Part shown: one piece after another, positions 18,841 to 28,335 of the stretch
Layout of the letters: each line of letters starts with the position of its first letter
How positions within the stretch are numbered: the first letter of the stretch is position 1
Assembly (NCBI RefSeq): GCF_001673635.1
Contig: NZ_LZMH01000037.1
Span: 62,001 to 126,000 of the forward strand
Length of the DNA stretch: 64,000 nucleotides
Origin: Mycobacterium asiaticum
Lineage (GTDB): Bacteria; Actinomycetota; Actinomycetes; Mycobacteriales; Mycobacteriaceae
Reading direction: 5' to 3'
The notes under the pieces: generated by a model
Told to the model about the DNA's origin: nothing
Database searches by the model: none
Seen by the model: the letters and a program-made list of their open reading frames with translations, nothing else
Made by a program: the position numbers and the translations under genes

Positions 18841-20815
18841 AGGGCATTCATCGCGATACTCGGCGTACAGCGGCGGGCCCGACCCGCTGGCTCCGCCGGT
18901 GGATCTGCGTGAGGCCCTCGAACAGATCGGGCAGGACGTCATGGCCGGCACCTCGCCGCGTCGGGCGTTGTCCGAGCTGCTGCGACGGGGCACCGAGAAC
19001 ATGCGGGGTGCCGACCGACTGGCCGCCGAGGCCAACCGGAAACGGCGAGACCTGCTGCGGCGCAACAACTTGGACGGCACCCTGCAGGAAATCAAAAAGC
19101 TGCTCGACGAGGCCGTGCTGGCCGAGCGCAAGGAATTGGCACGCGCGCTCGACGACGACGCCCGCTTTTCCGAGCTACAGCTGGAGGCGCTGCCGCAGTC
19201 GCCCGCGAAGGCGGTCCAGGAACTCTCCGAATACGACTGGCGCAGCAACGAGGCCCGGCAGAAGTACGAGCAGATCAAGGATCTGCTCGGCCGGGAGATG
19301 CTGGACCAACGCTTCGCCGGCATGAAGCAGGCGCTCGAAGGCGCCACCGACGAGGACCGTCAGCGAGTCAATGACATGCTGGACGACCTGAACAATCTGT
19401 TGGACAAGCACTCTCGCGGCGAGGACACCCAGCAGGATTTCCAGGACTTCATGGACAAGCACGGCGAGTTCTTCCCCGAGAACCCGCAAAACGTCGACGA
19501 GCTGCTGGACTCGCTGGCCAAGCGGGCCGCCGCCGCGCAGCGGTTCCGCAACAGCCTCAGCCAGGAGCAGCGCGACGAGCTGGATGCGCTGGCGCAACAG
19601 GCCTTTGGATCGCCATCGTTGATGCAGGCGCTCAACAGGCTCGACGCCCATCTGCAGGCCGCCCGTCCCGGTGAAGACTGGACCGGCGAGCAGCGCTTCT
19701 CCGGTGAGAACCCGCTGGGCATGGGCGAGGGAGCGCAGGCGCTGGCCGACATCGGTGAGCTGGAGCAGCTGGCCGACCAGTTGTCCCAGGCATACCCCGG
19801 CGCCAGCATGGATGACGTCGACCTTGACGCGCTGGCCCGCCAACTCGGTGACGAGGCGGCCGTCGACGCTCGTACGCTCGCCGAACTCGAACGGGCGCTG
19901 GTCAATCAGGGCTTCCTGGATCGCGGTTCGGACGGCCAGTGGCGGTTGTCGCCGAAAGCCATGCGCCGCCTTGGGGAGACCGCGTTGCGTGATGTGGCAC
20001 AACAGCTTTCCGGTCGGCACGGGGAGCGGGACCACCGTCGGGCCGGAGCGGCCGGTGAGCTGACCGGCGCGACCCGGCCCTGGCAGTTCGGCGACACCGA
20101 GCCGTGGAACATCTCCCGCACGCTGACCAACGCCGTGCTGCGCCAGTCCGGCACGCGCACAATCGACGGGGCGCGGCCGTCCTTGAAGATCACCGTCGAC
20201 GACGTCGAGGTCTCTGAAACCGAGACCCGCACCCAGGCCGCGGTCGCGCTGCTGGTCGACACCTCGTTTTCCATGGTGATGGAAAACCGGTGGTTACCGA
20301 TGAAGCGCACGGCGCTGGCGCTCAATCACCTGGTGTGCACTCGTTTCCGGTCAGATGCCTTGCAGATCATTGCCTTTGGTCGCTATGCGCGTACCGTCTC
20401 GGCGGCTGAGCTGACCGGGCTCGAGGGCGTGTACGAGCAGGGCACCAATCTGCACCATGCGCTCGCCCTGGCCGGGCGCCACCTGCGACGGCATCCCAAC
20501 GCGCAACCGGTCGTGCTGGTGGTGACCGACGGCGAGCCGACCGCGCATTTGGAGGACTTCGACGGTGACGGCACGTCGGTCTTCTTCGACTACCCGCCGC
20601 ACCCGAGGACCATCTCTTTCACCGTCAAGGGTTTCGACGAGATGGCGCGCCTGGGTGCGCAGATCACCATTTTCCGGTTGGGTAGCGACCCCGGCCTGGC
20701 GCGATTCCTCGACAAGATCGCGCGCCGGGTCGAGGGCCGCGTTGTGGTGCCCGATCTCGACGGGCTGGGCGCCGCCGTGGTGGGTGACTATCTGCGGTCG
20801 CGACGTCGCCGTTAG
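18830..20815 (+). CDS. VWA domain protein (Rv0959-like), partner of the AAA+ ATPase
   Basis: This 661-residue protein has a long charged helical N-terminal region (about 1-430, rich in Glu, Arg and Gln with coiled-coil character, for example LLDEAVLAERKELARALDDD) and a C-terminal von Willebrand A domain. The MIDAS motif is DTSFS in VALLVDTSFSMVMENRW, followed by the threonine region QGTNLHHALALAGRHLRR and the Asp in VVTDGEPTAHLEDFDGDG, so metal binding should be intact. The start overlaps the AAA+ gene (18840) in another frame, which implies coupled translation. It matches H37Rv Rv0959 in place and length. A strong hairpin of the GAGCAGACGCA family follows seven bases after the stop. Confidence 0.9.
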   Translation: MANRGHSSRYSAYSGGPDPLAPPVDLREALEQIGQDVMAGTSPRRALSELLRRGTENMRGADRLAAEANRKRRDLLRRNNLDGTLQEIKKLLDEAVLAERKELARALDDDARFSELQLEALPQSPAKAVQELSEYDWRSNEARQKYEQIKDLLGREMLDQRFAGMKQALEGATDEDRQRVNDMLDDLNNLLDKHSRGEDTQQDFQDFMDKHGEFFPENPQNVDELLDSLAKRAAAAQRFRNSLSQEQRDELDALAQQAFGSPSLMQALNRLDAHLQAARPGEDWTGEQRFSGENPLGMGEGAQALADIGELEQLADQLSQAYPGASMDDVDLDALARQLGDEAAVDARTLAELERALVNQGFLDRGSDGQWRLSPKAMRRLGETALRDVAQQLSGRHGERDHRRAGAAGELTGATRPWQFGDTEPWNISRTLTNAVLRQSGTRTIDGARPSLKITVDDVEVSETETRTQAAVALLVDTSFSMVMENRWLPMKRTALALNHLVCTRFRSDALQIIAFGRYARTVSAAELTGLEGVYEQGTNLHHALALAGRHLRRHPNAQPVVLVVTDGEPTAHLEDFDGDGTSVFFDYPPHPRTISFTVKGFDEMARLGAQITIFRLGSDPGLARFLDKIARRVEGRVVVPDLDGLGAAVVGDYLRSRRRR

Positions 20816-20821
20816 CTACGC

Positions 20822-20879
20822 CGAGCAGACGCAAAAGTCCCCGCACGCACGGCGTGTCGGGGCCTTTTGCGTCTGCTCG
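20822..20879. terminator. Hairpin of the GAGCAGACGCA family after the VWA gene
   Basis: The arms at 20822-20842 and 20859-20879 (outer part CGAGCAGACGCAAAAG) pair at 20 of 21 positions, with an inner ACGC/GCGT extension. There is no U-tract. It lies between the VWA gene stop and the DUF429 start, both on the plus strand, where it probably ends the AAA+/VWA transcript. The outer stem is nearly identical to the hairpins at 8619 and 58546. Confidence 0.72.
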
Positions 20880-20896
20880 CGCTAGGTCCACGAGCC

Positions 20897-21643
20897 ATGT
20901 ACTTCATTGGCCTGGACCTGGCGTGGGGCATGCGCAACCGCACCGGCATCGCCGTGGCCAGTGCCGATGGTGAGCTGGAATTCCTGTCCTCCGCGGTAAC
21001 CGACGAAGAAATCCTCGCGGCGGTGGCACCGTTCGTGACGGGCCCGTGCTTCGTCGGGATCGACGCGCCGCTGGTAGTGGTCAACCCGGCAGGGATGCGT
21101 GCCGCCGAACGGGCACTGAACCGGGACTTCCGGCCCTTCGATGCCGGCGCCTATCCGGCCCATCTGGGACTCGCGCCGTTCCGGGACACTCCCCGCGGTG
21201 CCCGCATCGCCGAATCCCTTGGGCTGGAAGTGGATCCGAAGTCAACCGCGCAGCGCCGAGCCGCTGAGGTTTATCCGCACTCGGCCGCGGTGGCACTGTT
21301 CCGGCTGGGCCGGACGCTGAAATACAAGCGGCGCAAGGGCAGATCCGTCGAGGCCCGAAGATCGGCGATGCTCCAGCTGATCGGATTGATCGAAGGTCTC
21401 GCCGACCGGACCCCACCCATGCGGGTGACGGCCAGCGCGGAATGGCTGCGGTTGCGCCAAACCGTCGACCGCGCGGCGCGACCGGTCGATCTGGACCGGG
21501 CGGAGGATCCGATCGACGCCGTACTGTGCGCCTACATCGCGCTCTACGCGACCCGGTGGCCTGACGACATGACGGTCTACGGGGACCTTCAGACCGGTTA
21601 CATCCTGACCCCGACGCTGCCCGCGGATCTCGTCCCCGGCTGA
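20897..21643 (+). CDS. DUF429 family protein (predicted RNase H-like nuclease)
   Basis: This 248-residue protein begins YFIGLDLAWGMRNRTGIAV, the characteristic DUF429 start (GxDLAWG), followed by CFVGIDAPLVVVNPAGMR, an AEVYPHSAAVALF block and DPIDAVLCAYIALYATRW. The family is predicted to adopt an RNase H-like fold with acidic metal ligands (Asp in GLDLA, Asp in GIDAP, Asp in DPIDAV), but activity is not established. ATG 20897 was chosen because the longer frame runs back into the hairpin. It is convergent with the DUF1023 hydrolase gene (five-base gap). No partner in H37Rv order is recalled at this spot. Confidence 0.83.
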   Translation: MYFIGLDLAWGMRNRTGIAVASADGELEFLSSAVTDEEILAAVAPFVTGPCFVGIDAPLVVVNPAGMRAAERALNRDFRPFDAGAYPAHLGLAPFRDTPRGARIAESLGLEVDPKSTAQRRAAEVYPHSAAVALFRLGRTLKYKRRKGRSVEARRSAMLQLIGLIEGLADRTPPMRVTASAEWLRLRQTVDRAARPVDLDRAEDPIDAVLCAYIALYATRWPDDMTVYGDLQTGYILTPTLPADLVPG

Positions 21644-21648
21644 CGGCC

Positions 21649-23328
21649 CTACCCGCCGGCGCTGCACGGCAGCCGCCCGGGCGTCACCACGCCGGGCCGG
21701 ATCAGGTCTTGCGGCAGGCCGGCGAGCACCGCGGCCATGTTGTAGCCGCTCATCCGCAGCTCTCCGTTGCTGCCCAGGCGGGCGTAGTCCGAATGGCCGT
21801 ACGCGCGTTCGTGAAATGCCCCGTCGCCGTTCCGTTCTCCGAACGCGTAGCCGTCGAGGCTGGACAGCGCCGTCATGCCGGGCACGTCCTGAAGCGCGGG
21901 ACCGAACGCGTCGAATTCGGAGAGTACCTCCGCGACGACGTCATCGACTCCGATCAGATAGTAGGCGTGGCCGGGTGCCACCCCGAGCTGCGATGCGTCG
22001 GTGAGTTCGGCGCCCGGTGAACCGTAGAGGACGACGTCGCTCACCGGTGCCCCGCCCTGCAGCGCCAGGCTGGTGGTCAGCGAACCGTAGGAATGTCCGA
22101 AGGCGGTGATGTGCGGCGGTCCGGCGGTATTGCCGGCGGCCGCCAGCCCCTTGAAGAACGCGTTCAGTGGCTGCGCGGCATCACGTGCCTGCCAGTCGTG
22201 TACCACGTCGCGCAAGCCGTCGGGTGCGTCGTAACCCAGCCACGCAATGGATGCCACCGCATCGGCTCTCCTCAGACCCGCCGCAGCGCGGAGTTCACCG
22301 GCTTTATTGCGTTGTGCGGCAGCCTGATTCACCATGCCCCCGACGCTGGTGCTGACTCGGGTGTTGAGCCCCCCGACCGTGACGCCGACGCGTTCGGCGT
22401 TATCGACATCACCGACAGCAACCGCCGCCAGCACTTTTCGGGGATTGCCGGTGGTATCGAGCAGGATCAGTCTGGTGTCGGGATTCGTCGCCAGCGCCTG
22501 CTGCAGTGCCCGCAGATCCGCTAACTTGTCGGGGTCGGTGTGCCAGCCGTAGGCGCCGACCCAACCCCGCTCGAGGCGGTCGATTTCACGTTGCAGCACA
22601 ACGACATTGATCTGGTTGCGGACCGCGACCGGGATGCCGTCGAGGTTGCGGATGGCCTCGGGCGCCCATTGCTTGGCGCGGTCCTGCTGGGCCGGGGTCA
22701 GGGCGTGCCACCACGAGCCGACTCGGTCGGGGGTCCCGCCGGACTCCAGCACGGGCAGCAGGGCTGCCATCTTCGGTGGCTGATGACTGAGCTGCGCGTC
22801 GGCCTGATCGACGGAAAGGTCGCCGTCGCTGGCGCGGATCGCGGCGGCGAGATCTTCGTCCGCGACTTCGGCGTCGGACAACAACTGTCGCAACCGTTCG
22901 GTCAGCCGCACCGCGTCGTCGAGGATCCGTTGCTGGTCAGCGGGGGAGAAGGCGGACAGTGTGGGCGGCGGCAGTGCAACACCGGTCGCGTCGTCGATCA
23001 CCAAATGGGCTTCTAGCGCGAGGCCGCGAATGTCCTTGAGCCGCTGCTTGATGGCGACAATCTCATCCGCCGACTGTTCGGCCGCCCGCGCGACCGCCTC
23101 GCAAGCGTCGGCATGATCGTCCAGCATTCCGGTGGTGCGAGCGCCGGCAGCGTGCGCTGCCTCGGCGGCATCGCCTCCGAAAGGCGCCAGCCGCATCAGC
23201 TCGGTGATGGCTGCCGACGCCGTCCGGGTTCCGTGTGCGCGTCTGATCGCGGCATCGAACACGGTCCTGACGGCCTCGGGATCCCAATGTTCGATGTCGG
23301 TCACCGTAAGAGTCATTGTCAGGGTCAT
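21649..23328 (-). CDS. DUF1023 alpha/beta hydrolase with helical WXG-like N-terminal domain
   Basis: This 559-residue protein has two parts. Residues about 1-250 are mostly Ala/Glu/Asp-rich helices ([43 protein letters not shown]), resembling type VII secretion substrate helices. Residues about 270-540 form the DUF1023 hydrolase: [23 protein letters not shown], then the nucleophile motif [17 protein letters not shown] with [13 protein letters not shown], and a late histidine region. The start overlaps the stop of the upstream WXG100-like gene by four bases. The pair architecture suggests a type VII secreted hydrolase plus small partner. H37Rv has related genes near Rv0963c. Substrate unknown. 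Confidence 0.85.
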   Translation of the reverse strand: MTLTMTLTVTDIEHWDPEAVRTVFDAAIRRAHGTRTASAAITELMRLAPFGGDAAEAAHAAGARTTGMLDDHADACEAVARAAEQSADEIVAIKQRLKDIRGLALEAHLVIDDATGVALPPPTLSAFSPADQQRILDDAVRLTERLRQLLSDAEVADEDLAAAIRASDGDLSVDQADAQLSHQPPKMAALLPVLESGGTPDRVGSWWHALTPAQQDRAKQWAPEAIRNLDGIPVAVRNQINVVVLQREIDRLERGWVGAYGWHTDPDKLADLRALQQALATNPDTRLILLDTTGNPRKVLAAVAVGDVDNAERVGVTVGGLNTRVSTSVGGMVNQAAAQRNKAGELRAAAGLRRADAVASIAWLGYDAPDGLRDVVHDWQARDAAQPLNAFFKGLAAAGNTAGPPHITAFGHSYGSLTTSLALQGGAPVSDVVLYGSPGAELTDASQLGVAPGHAYYLIGVDDVVAEVLSEFDAFGPALQDVPGMTALSSLDGYAFGERNGDGAFHERAYGHSDYARLGSNGELRMSGYNMAAVLAGLPQDLIRPGVVTPGRLPCSAGG

Positions 23329-23615
23329 CGCAGTGATGCGGCGTTGCGCTGGTCAAGCTCGGCGCACTCGGCGGCGGCGGTCCGCATGCCATCGGCATGT
23401 TCGGCGATGCGGTGAAGGTGGCTCACACCGGCGGCGGCCCACCGATCCAGCAATCCCGTCAACGCCGCCGCCGACGAGCCCACCCAACCGCGTTGCGCAC
23501 CGTCGGCATCATCGTGGCAGAGTTGCTGCACCGCCAGCAGCGACTGCCCATGGTCCGCCAATTGGTTACCGATGTGGGACAGCACGTCGGGGTTCGCCCG
23601 CAACTCTCGCGCCAC
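23325..23615 (-). CDS. WXG100/EspC-like small helical protein
   Basis: This protein of about 96 residues (GTG start, [22 protein letters not shown]) is predicted to be two long helices. The turn between them contains [17 protein letters not shown], a WxG motif at about the middle, as in ESX substrates of the WXG100 or EspC type. The frame is open further upstream to ATG 23681, but the extension is Cys/His/Arg-rich and unlike the family. The stop overlaps the start of the DUF1023 hydrolase gene (ATGA), so the two products are made together and may be exported as a heterodimer (inference). Confidence 0.72.
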   Translation of the reverse strand: MARELRANPDVLSHIGNQLADHGQSLLAVQQLCHDDADGAQRGWVGSSAAALTGLLDRWAAAGVSHLHRIAEHADGMRTAAAECAELDQRNAASLR

Positions 23616-23704
23616 AGCAACCCGCTTTCGCCGATGCCAATGTTCGGCGGAAGTGTGGCACCGCAGACAACGCCGGGCCACTCACTCGGAGCGGCCCGTG
23701 TTGA

Positions 23705-24307
23705 TTACTTGCGCGGCTTGCGAGGCTTGCGCTTGATGCCGACGCCGCCCCACAGGGAGAACCCGCGGATCTTCACCTGAGGTGCACCCGGCGAGCCCTC
23801 GCCGACGACCGCGTGGTCAAAGTTGCCCATCACGCCGCGCCCCTCGATCTCGACGTTGACCTCCGGCGGCAGCAGGATCGTTTGCGCGCCCATGATCGAG
23901 TACGCGTGAATTTCGACCTGCGTCGAGGTGAAGTCGGCGTACCGCAGATCCACCACGCCGTTGCCCCACAGCGTGAACGTGGTCAGCTTCTTCGGCACGT
24001 TCCACCGGCCGCGGCGCTCGAACCCGCTCATGATGGCCAGCAGCAACGTGGATGGCGCCGGGTTGCACTGGCCCCCGCGGCGCGGGCTCACGGCTGCGCC
24101 GGGCAAATCGGCACGCAGCTGGTCGAGCTCCTGGTACGTGGTAGCCGCGTAGGCCTTGGTTAGCCGATCTTCGTACTCATTGAGCTGCAGGCGGCCTTGC
24201 TCGGCCGCGTACGCCAGCAACTGCGCAATCTGGATGCGATCGGTGTCCTCCGCGCGCGACAGGCCGTCACGCGCGGTTTCTAGGTCACGCTGGGCTGGGT
24301 TGGTCAT
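23705..24307 (-). CDS. DUF1707 and LiaF-like domain protein (Rv0966c-like)
   Basis: This 200-residue protein has an N-terminal DUF1707 domain (RIQIAQLLAYAAEQGRLQLNEYEDRLTKAY, about residues 24-70, the motif DRL..AYAA) and a C-terminal beta-rich cell-wall-active-antibiotic-response domain (FTLWGNGVVDLRYADF, YSIMGAQTILLPPEVNVEIEG, KIRGFSLWGGVGIKRK) ending in a basic tail. In related proteins the C-terminal domain senses envelope stress, and DUF1707 is a short helical adaptor. It matches H37Rv Rv0966c. There csoR and ctpV come next, but here only 95 bases separate it from echA7. Confidence 0.85.
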   Translation of the reverse strand: MTNPAQRDLETARDGLSRAEDTDRIQIAQLLAYAAEQGRLQLNEYEDRLTKAYAATTYQELDQLRADLPGAAVSPRRGGQCNPAPSTLLLAIMSGFERRGRWNVPKKLTTFTLWGNGVVDLRYADFTSTQVEIHAYSIMGAQTILLPPEVNVEIEGRGVMGNFDHAVVGEGSPGAPQVKIRGFSLWGGVGIKRKPRKPRK

Positions 24308-24402
24308 CTCACCCGCGAGCTTACGACTTCAAGATTTTGCTGCAAGGGGTGTTGGCTAAACTGCAACGTTCGCACGGCCCCAGCGCCTGTCGCGCGGTCG
24401 CG

Positions 24403-25188
24403 TCACGAAGAGGAAACCCAGCTCGGAGGCCGTTTTTGCAGGAACGCCAGCATGCCCTCGCGGGCTTCGCTTGAAACGAACAACCGCGCCGACTCCTCGG
24501 TAAGTCGCTCCGCATCGCGGTCGAACCCGGCCAGGATCGCGGCGGTGGTCAGCGCCTTGGACGCCGCCAGGCCCTGCGGCGACCCCCGACCAACGTCGGC
24601 GACCAGACCGGCCACCGCGGCGTCCACGTCCTCGGCGGCCAGCGTCACCAAACCGATCTCGGCGGCTTCGCTGGCGCCGAATGTTTCGCCGGTGAGGTAA
24701 TAGCGTGCCGCCGCGCGCGCGGACAGCTTCGGCAGCAACGTCAGCGAGATGATGGCCGGCGCGACGCCGATACGAGCCTCGGTCAAGGCAAACGTGCTGC
24801 GCGGTCCCGCGACGACCATGTCGCAGGCGCCGACGAGGCCGAACCCGCCGGCCCGCACGTGTCCGTTGATGGCACCGATCACCGGGCGCGGCGACTCGAC
24901 GATGGCGCGCAGCAGCGCGGTCATCTCCCGCGCCCGCGCCACCGCCAAGTCGTATGGATCACCCCCGCCCGCCTCGCTCAGGTCCGCGCCCGCACAGAAG
25001 GTGCCACCGGTGTGGCCCAGCACCACGACCCGTACCACCGGGTCCGCCGCGGCGTCCCGCAAACCCTGGTGCAGTTGGCTCACCAGCGTGGTCGACAGCG
25101 CGTTGCGGTTGTGCGGGGAATTCATCGTCAGACGGGCCAGCGGGCCGCCGGTCTCGGCCGGGCCCGCGTATTCGACGAGGGTGTCCAT
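24403..25188 (-). CDS. echA7: Enoyl-CoA hydratase/isomerase family protein
   Basis: This 261-residue crotonase-fold protein shows LARLTMNSPHNRNALST, the oxyanion segment GGTFCAGADLSEAGG, INGHVRAGGFGLVGACDMVVA, and RIGVAPAIISLTLLPKL. The glutamate positions of classical hydratases are not all obvious; in GHVRAGGFGLV the first is replaced, so its exact reaction (hydratase, isomerase or glutaconyl-CoA-type hydratase) is uncertain. Its ATG overlaps the fadE12 stop by one base (TGATG), making it the last gene of the six-gene acyl-CoA operon. Length and order fit H37Rv Rv0971c. Confidence 0.9.
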   Translation of the reverse strand: MDTLVEYAGPAETGGPLARLTMNSPHNRNALSTTLVSQLHQGLRDAAADPVVRVVVLGHTGGTFCAGADLSEAGGGDPYDLAVARAREMTALLRAIVESPRPVIGAINGHVRAGGFGLVGACDMVVAGPRSTFALTEARIGVAPAIISLTLLPKLSARAAARYYLTGETFGASEAAEIGLVTLAAEDVDAAVAGLVADVGRGSPQGLAASKALTTAAILAGFDRDAERLTEESARLFVSSEAREGMLAFLQKRPPSWVSSS

Positions 25189-26354
25189 CAGTAGCTTCGG
25201 GGCAGGCCCAGCGACGTCTGCGACACGAAGTTCAGCACCATCTCGCGACTGATCGGCGCGATCCGGGCCAACCGCGACGCGGTCAGCATTGCCGCCACGC
25301 CGTATTCCTTGGTCAGTCCGTTGCCGCCCATCGACTGCACGGCCTGGTCGACGGCGCGGGTCGACGCCTCGCCCGCCGCGTACTTGGCCATGTTCGCGGC
25401 CTCGGCCGCGCCGCCGTCGTCGCCGTGGTCGTAGAGCGTCGCGGCCTTCTGCATCATCAGCTTGGCCAGCTGCACCTCGATGTGGCACTGCGCCAGCGGG
25501 TGCGACAAGCCCTGGTGCGCGCCGATCGGCGTTCCCCACACCTGGCGTGTCTTGACGTATTCGACGGCCTTGCCGAGGGCGAACCGGCCCATCCCGACGG
25601 CGCTGGCCGCGCCCATGATCCGTTCGGGGTTCAGGCCGGCGAACAGCTGAGCGATGGCGGCGTCCTCGGCGCCCACCAGCGCGTCCGACGGCAGTCGCAC
25701 GTCGTCCATGAACACCTGGAACTGGCGCTCGGGGCTGATCAACTCCATCTCGATCGGTGTGTAGGTGAAGCCGGGCGCGTCGGTGGGCACCACGAACAAC
25801 GCCGGACGTAGCTTGCCGGTCTTGGCTTCCTCGGTGCGCGCCACCACCAGCACCGCCTGGGCCTGGTCGATGCCGGAGATGTACACCTTCTGGCCCTTGA
25901 GCAGCCAGTCGCTGCCGTCACGCCGCGCGGTGGTGGTGATCTTGTGTGAGTTCGATCCCGCATCCGGCTCGGTGATGGCGAACGCCATCGTCAAGGTGCC
26001 GTCGGCGATGCCGGGGATCCAGCGCTTCTTCTGCTCCTCGGTGCCGAACTTGCTGATGATGGTTCCGTTGATGGCCGGGGACACCACCATCAACAGCAGG
26101 GCGCTGCCCGCGGCCGCCATCTCCTCCATCACCAGCGAGAGCTCGTACATGCCCGCGCCGCCGCCCCCGTACTCTTCGGGAAGGTTCACCCCGAGGAAGC
26201 CGAGTTTGCCTGCCTCAGCCCACAATTCGTCGGTGTGTTCCTGGGCGCGCGCCTTCTTGAGGTAGTACTCGGCGCCGTAGTTGGATGCCCACTCGGCGAC
26301 CGCCTTGCGCAGCGCCTGACGGTCCTCGCTCTCGATGAAGCTGGTGTCGCTCAT
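25188..26354 (-). CDS. fadE12: Acyl-CoA dehydrogenase FadE12
   Basis: This 388-residue FAD-dependent acyl-CoA dehydrogenase shows LGFLGVNLPEEYGGGGAGMYE, the FAD/substrate segment MAFAITEPDAGSNSHKI, LKGQKVYISGIDQAQ, and the C-terminal VQSMGGNGLTKEYGVAAMLTASR motif. The catalytic base would be the glutamate in the MGGNGLTKEYG stretch, as in short/branched-chain enzymes. Its ATG overlaps the accA2 stop by four bases and its stop overlaps echA7. The enzyme would introduce the alpha-beta double bond before carboxylation by AccA2-AccD2 or before hydration; the substrate is not known. Confidence 0.93.
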   Translation of the reverse strand: MSDTSFIESEDRQALRKAVAEWASNYGAEYYLKKARAQEHTDELWAEAGKLGFLGVNLPEEYGGGGAGMYELSLVMEEMAAAGSALLLMVVSPAINGTIISKFGTEEQKKRWIPGIADGTLTMAFAITEPDAGSNSHKITTTARRDGSDWLLKGQKVYISGIDQAQAVLVVARTEEAKTGKLRPALFVVPTDAPGFTYTPIEMELISPERQFQVFMDDVRLPSDALVGAEDAAIAQLFAGLNPERIMGAASAVGMGRFALGKAVEYVKTRQVWGTPIGAHQGLSHPLAQCHIEVQLAKLMMQKAATLYDHGDDGGAAEAANMAKYAAGEASTRAVDQAVQSMGGNGLTKEYGVAAMLTASRLARIAPISREMVLNFVSQTSLGLPRSY

Positions 26355-28330
26355 GACGGATCTCCTTCTGCTTCAGGCGCATCCACTCTGGCGAGGATTG
26401 CACCTACTTCCACTTGCTGGCCGGTCGTGACGTTGATTTCCGCGAGCACGCCATCGGTGGGCGCGGTGATGGTGTGCTCCATTTTCATCGCCTCCAGCCA
26501 GATCAGCGGCTGGCCGGCGGTGACGCTGGCACCCTCCTCGGCACCGATCCGGATGACGTTGCCCGGCATGGGCGCCACCAGCGACCCTTGCTCGACGGCC
26601 GAACCCGGTTCGGGGAAGCGGGGCAACGCGACCAGGTGCACCGGCCCGCGTGCCGAGTCGACGTAGATGTCGTCGCCGACGTGTGCCACCGCAAAGCTGA
26701 ATGCCACGCCGTTATCGGCGAGCACCACTTCGTTCGGCGATGCCGAGACCAGTTGCACGGCCGGATCGTCGGGCAACGCCAGAGCGGTTCTGGTGAAACG
26801 GTATTGGACGTGTTGTTCAGCGTCCGCGTCGTCGCGGTAGGTCTTGGTTTGGAATCCTGACGGCAGGTTCCGCCAGCCGCTGGGGACCCCGCGCAGGATT
26901 CGGGCGGTGGCGCGGTTGTGTGCGGCGTCGGCCAGTGCGGCCGCGATCGCCGAAAGCCGCACCGTTGCGGCGTCGGCTAGCGGTGCCGAGAGTTCGGTCA
27001 GGCCGTGTGTGTCGAAAAACGCTGTGTCCGTGGCACCGTCGAGGAAGGCCGGGTGGCGTAGCACGTTCACCAGCAGTTCGCGGTTGGTGCGCAGGCCGTG
27101 CACCTGCGCGCGGGCCAACGCGTCGGCGAGCACCAGCGCCGACTGTCGGCGGGTCGGTGCGTAGGAGATGACCTTGGCCAGCATCGGGTCGTAGAAGATC
27201 GACACCACCGAGCCGTCGACGATTCCGGAATCCAGCCGGATCCCGGTCCGGCGCTCTAGGGTGGTGAACTCGGTGCGCACCGAGGGCACGTGAATCCGGT
27301 GCACCGTGCCGGCCTGCGGTTGCCAGCCGTGCGCGGGGTCTTCGGCGTAGAGCCGGACTTCGATCGAATGACCCTGCGCCGCAGGAGGTTCCGCGCTGAG
27401 CCGGCCGCCGCCGGCGACCTCGATCTGCAGTTCGACGAGGTCCAGACCGGTGGTTTCCTCGGTCACCGGGTGCTCGACCTGCAGCCGGGTGTTCATCTCC
27501 AGGAAGAAGAATTCGCCGTTGTCGTCGGCGAGGAACTCGACCGTGCCGGCGCCGGTGTAGCCGATCGCGGCGGCGGCCAGGCGGGCGGCCTCGAACAATT
27601 TGGCGCGCATTCCCGGAATCCGCTCGACCAACGGCGACGGCGCCTCTTCGATCACCTTCTGATGACGGCGCTGAATGGAGCATTCCCGTTCCCCGACCGC
27701 CCAGACCGTGCCATGGGTGTCGGCCATGACCTGCACCTCGATGTGGTGACCGGTGGGCAGGTAGCGCTCACAGAACACCGTCGGGTCACCGAACGCCGAT
27801 TGCGCTTCGCGTTGGGCCGCCTCGACTTCGCCGGACAACGCGGACAACTCCCGCACCACCCGCATGCCCCGTCCGCCGCCTCCGGCGGACGCCTTGACCA
27901 GTACCGGCAGCTGCGTCTCGGTGACGGTTTCGGGGTCGAGCTCCTCGAGCACCGGCACCCCGGCGGACGCCATCATCTTCTTGGACTCGATCTTGGACCC
28001 CATCGCGCGCACCGCATCCACCGGCGGTCCGATCCAGGTCAGACCCGCCTGTTGGACGGCCGCGGCGAATTCGGCGTTCTCCGAGAGGAAGCCGTAGCCA
28101 GGATGGATAGCGTCGGCGCCTGCGGCACGGGCGGCGTTGATGATCGCCTCGGCGTTGAGGTAGTCGTTGGTCTGCGCCAACCGCACCCGGGCGTCCGCTT
28201 CGGCGACGTGCGGGGCAGCGGCATCCGGGTCGGTGTAGACGGCGACGGTGCCCAGGCCCAGCCGCCGGCAGGTGGCGAACACGCGTCGGGCGATCTCGCC
28301 GCGGTTGGCGACCAGCACTCGAGTAAGCAT
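26351..28330 (-). CDS. accA2: Acyl-CoA carboxylase alpha subunit (biotin carboxylase plus BCCP)
   Basis: This 659-residue subunit has a biotin carboxylase domain at the N-terminus (RVLVANRGEIARRVFATCRRLG, IHPGYGFLSENAEFA, ATP-binding VKASAGGGGRGMRVV, FLEMNTRLQVEHPVTE). A linker follows, then a C-terminal biotin carboxyl carrier domain with the biotinylated lysine in EAMKMEHTI, about 45 residues from the end, preceded by VAPMPGNVIRI. The frame extends upstream of ATG 28330, but homology starts there, six bases after the accD2 stop codon begins. It pairs with AccD2. M. tuberculosis AccA1-AccD1 is a 3-methylcrotonyl-CoA carboxylase; the substrate of A2-D2 is not established. Confidence 0.95.
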   Translation of the reverse strand: MLTRVLVANRGEIARRVFATCRRLGLGTVAVYTDPDAAAPHVAEADARVRLAQTNDYLNAEAIINAARAAGADAIHPGYGFLSENAEFAAAVQQAGLTWIGPPVDAVRAMGSKIESKKMMASAGVPVLEELDPETVTETQLPVLVKASAGGGGRGMRVVRELSALSGEVEAAQREAQSAFGDPTVFCERYLPTGHHIEVQVMADTHGTVWAVGERECSIQRRHQKVIEEAPSPLVERIPGMRAKLFEAARLAAAAIGYTGAGTVEFLADDNGEFFFLEMNTRLQVEHPVTEETTGLDLVELQIEVAGGGRLSAEPPAAQGHSIEVRLYAEDPAHGWQPQAGTVHRIHVPSVRTEFTTLERRTGIRLDSGIVDGSVVSIFYDPMLAKVISYAPTRRQSALVLADALARAQVHGLRTNRELLVNVLRHPAFLDGATDTAFFDTHGLTELSAPLADAATVRLSAIAAALADAAHNRATARILRGVPSGWRNLPSGFQTKTYRDDADAEQHVQYRFTRTALALPDDPAVQLVSASPNEVVLADNGVAFSFAVAHVGDDIYVDSARGPVHLVALPRFPEPGSAVEQGSLVAPMPGNVIRIGAEEGASVTAGQPLIWLEAMKMEHTITAPTDGVLAEINVTTGQQVEVGAILARVDAPEAEGDPS

Positions 28331-28335
28331 GGGAC

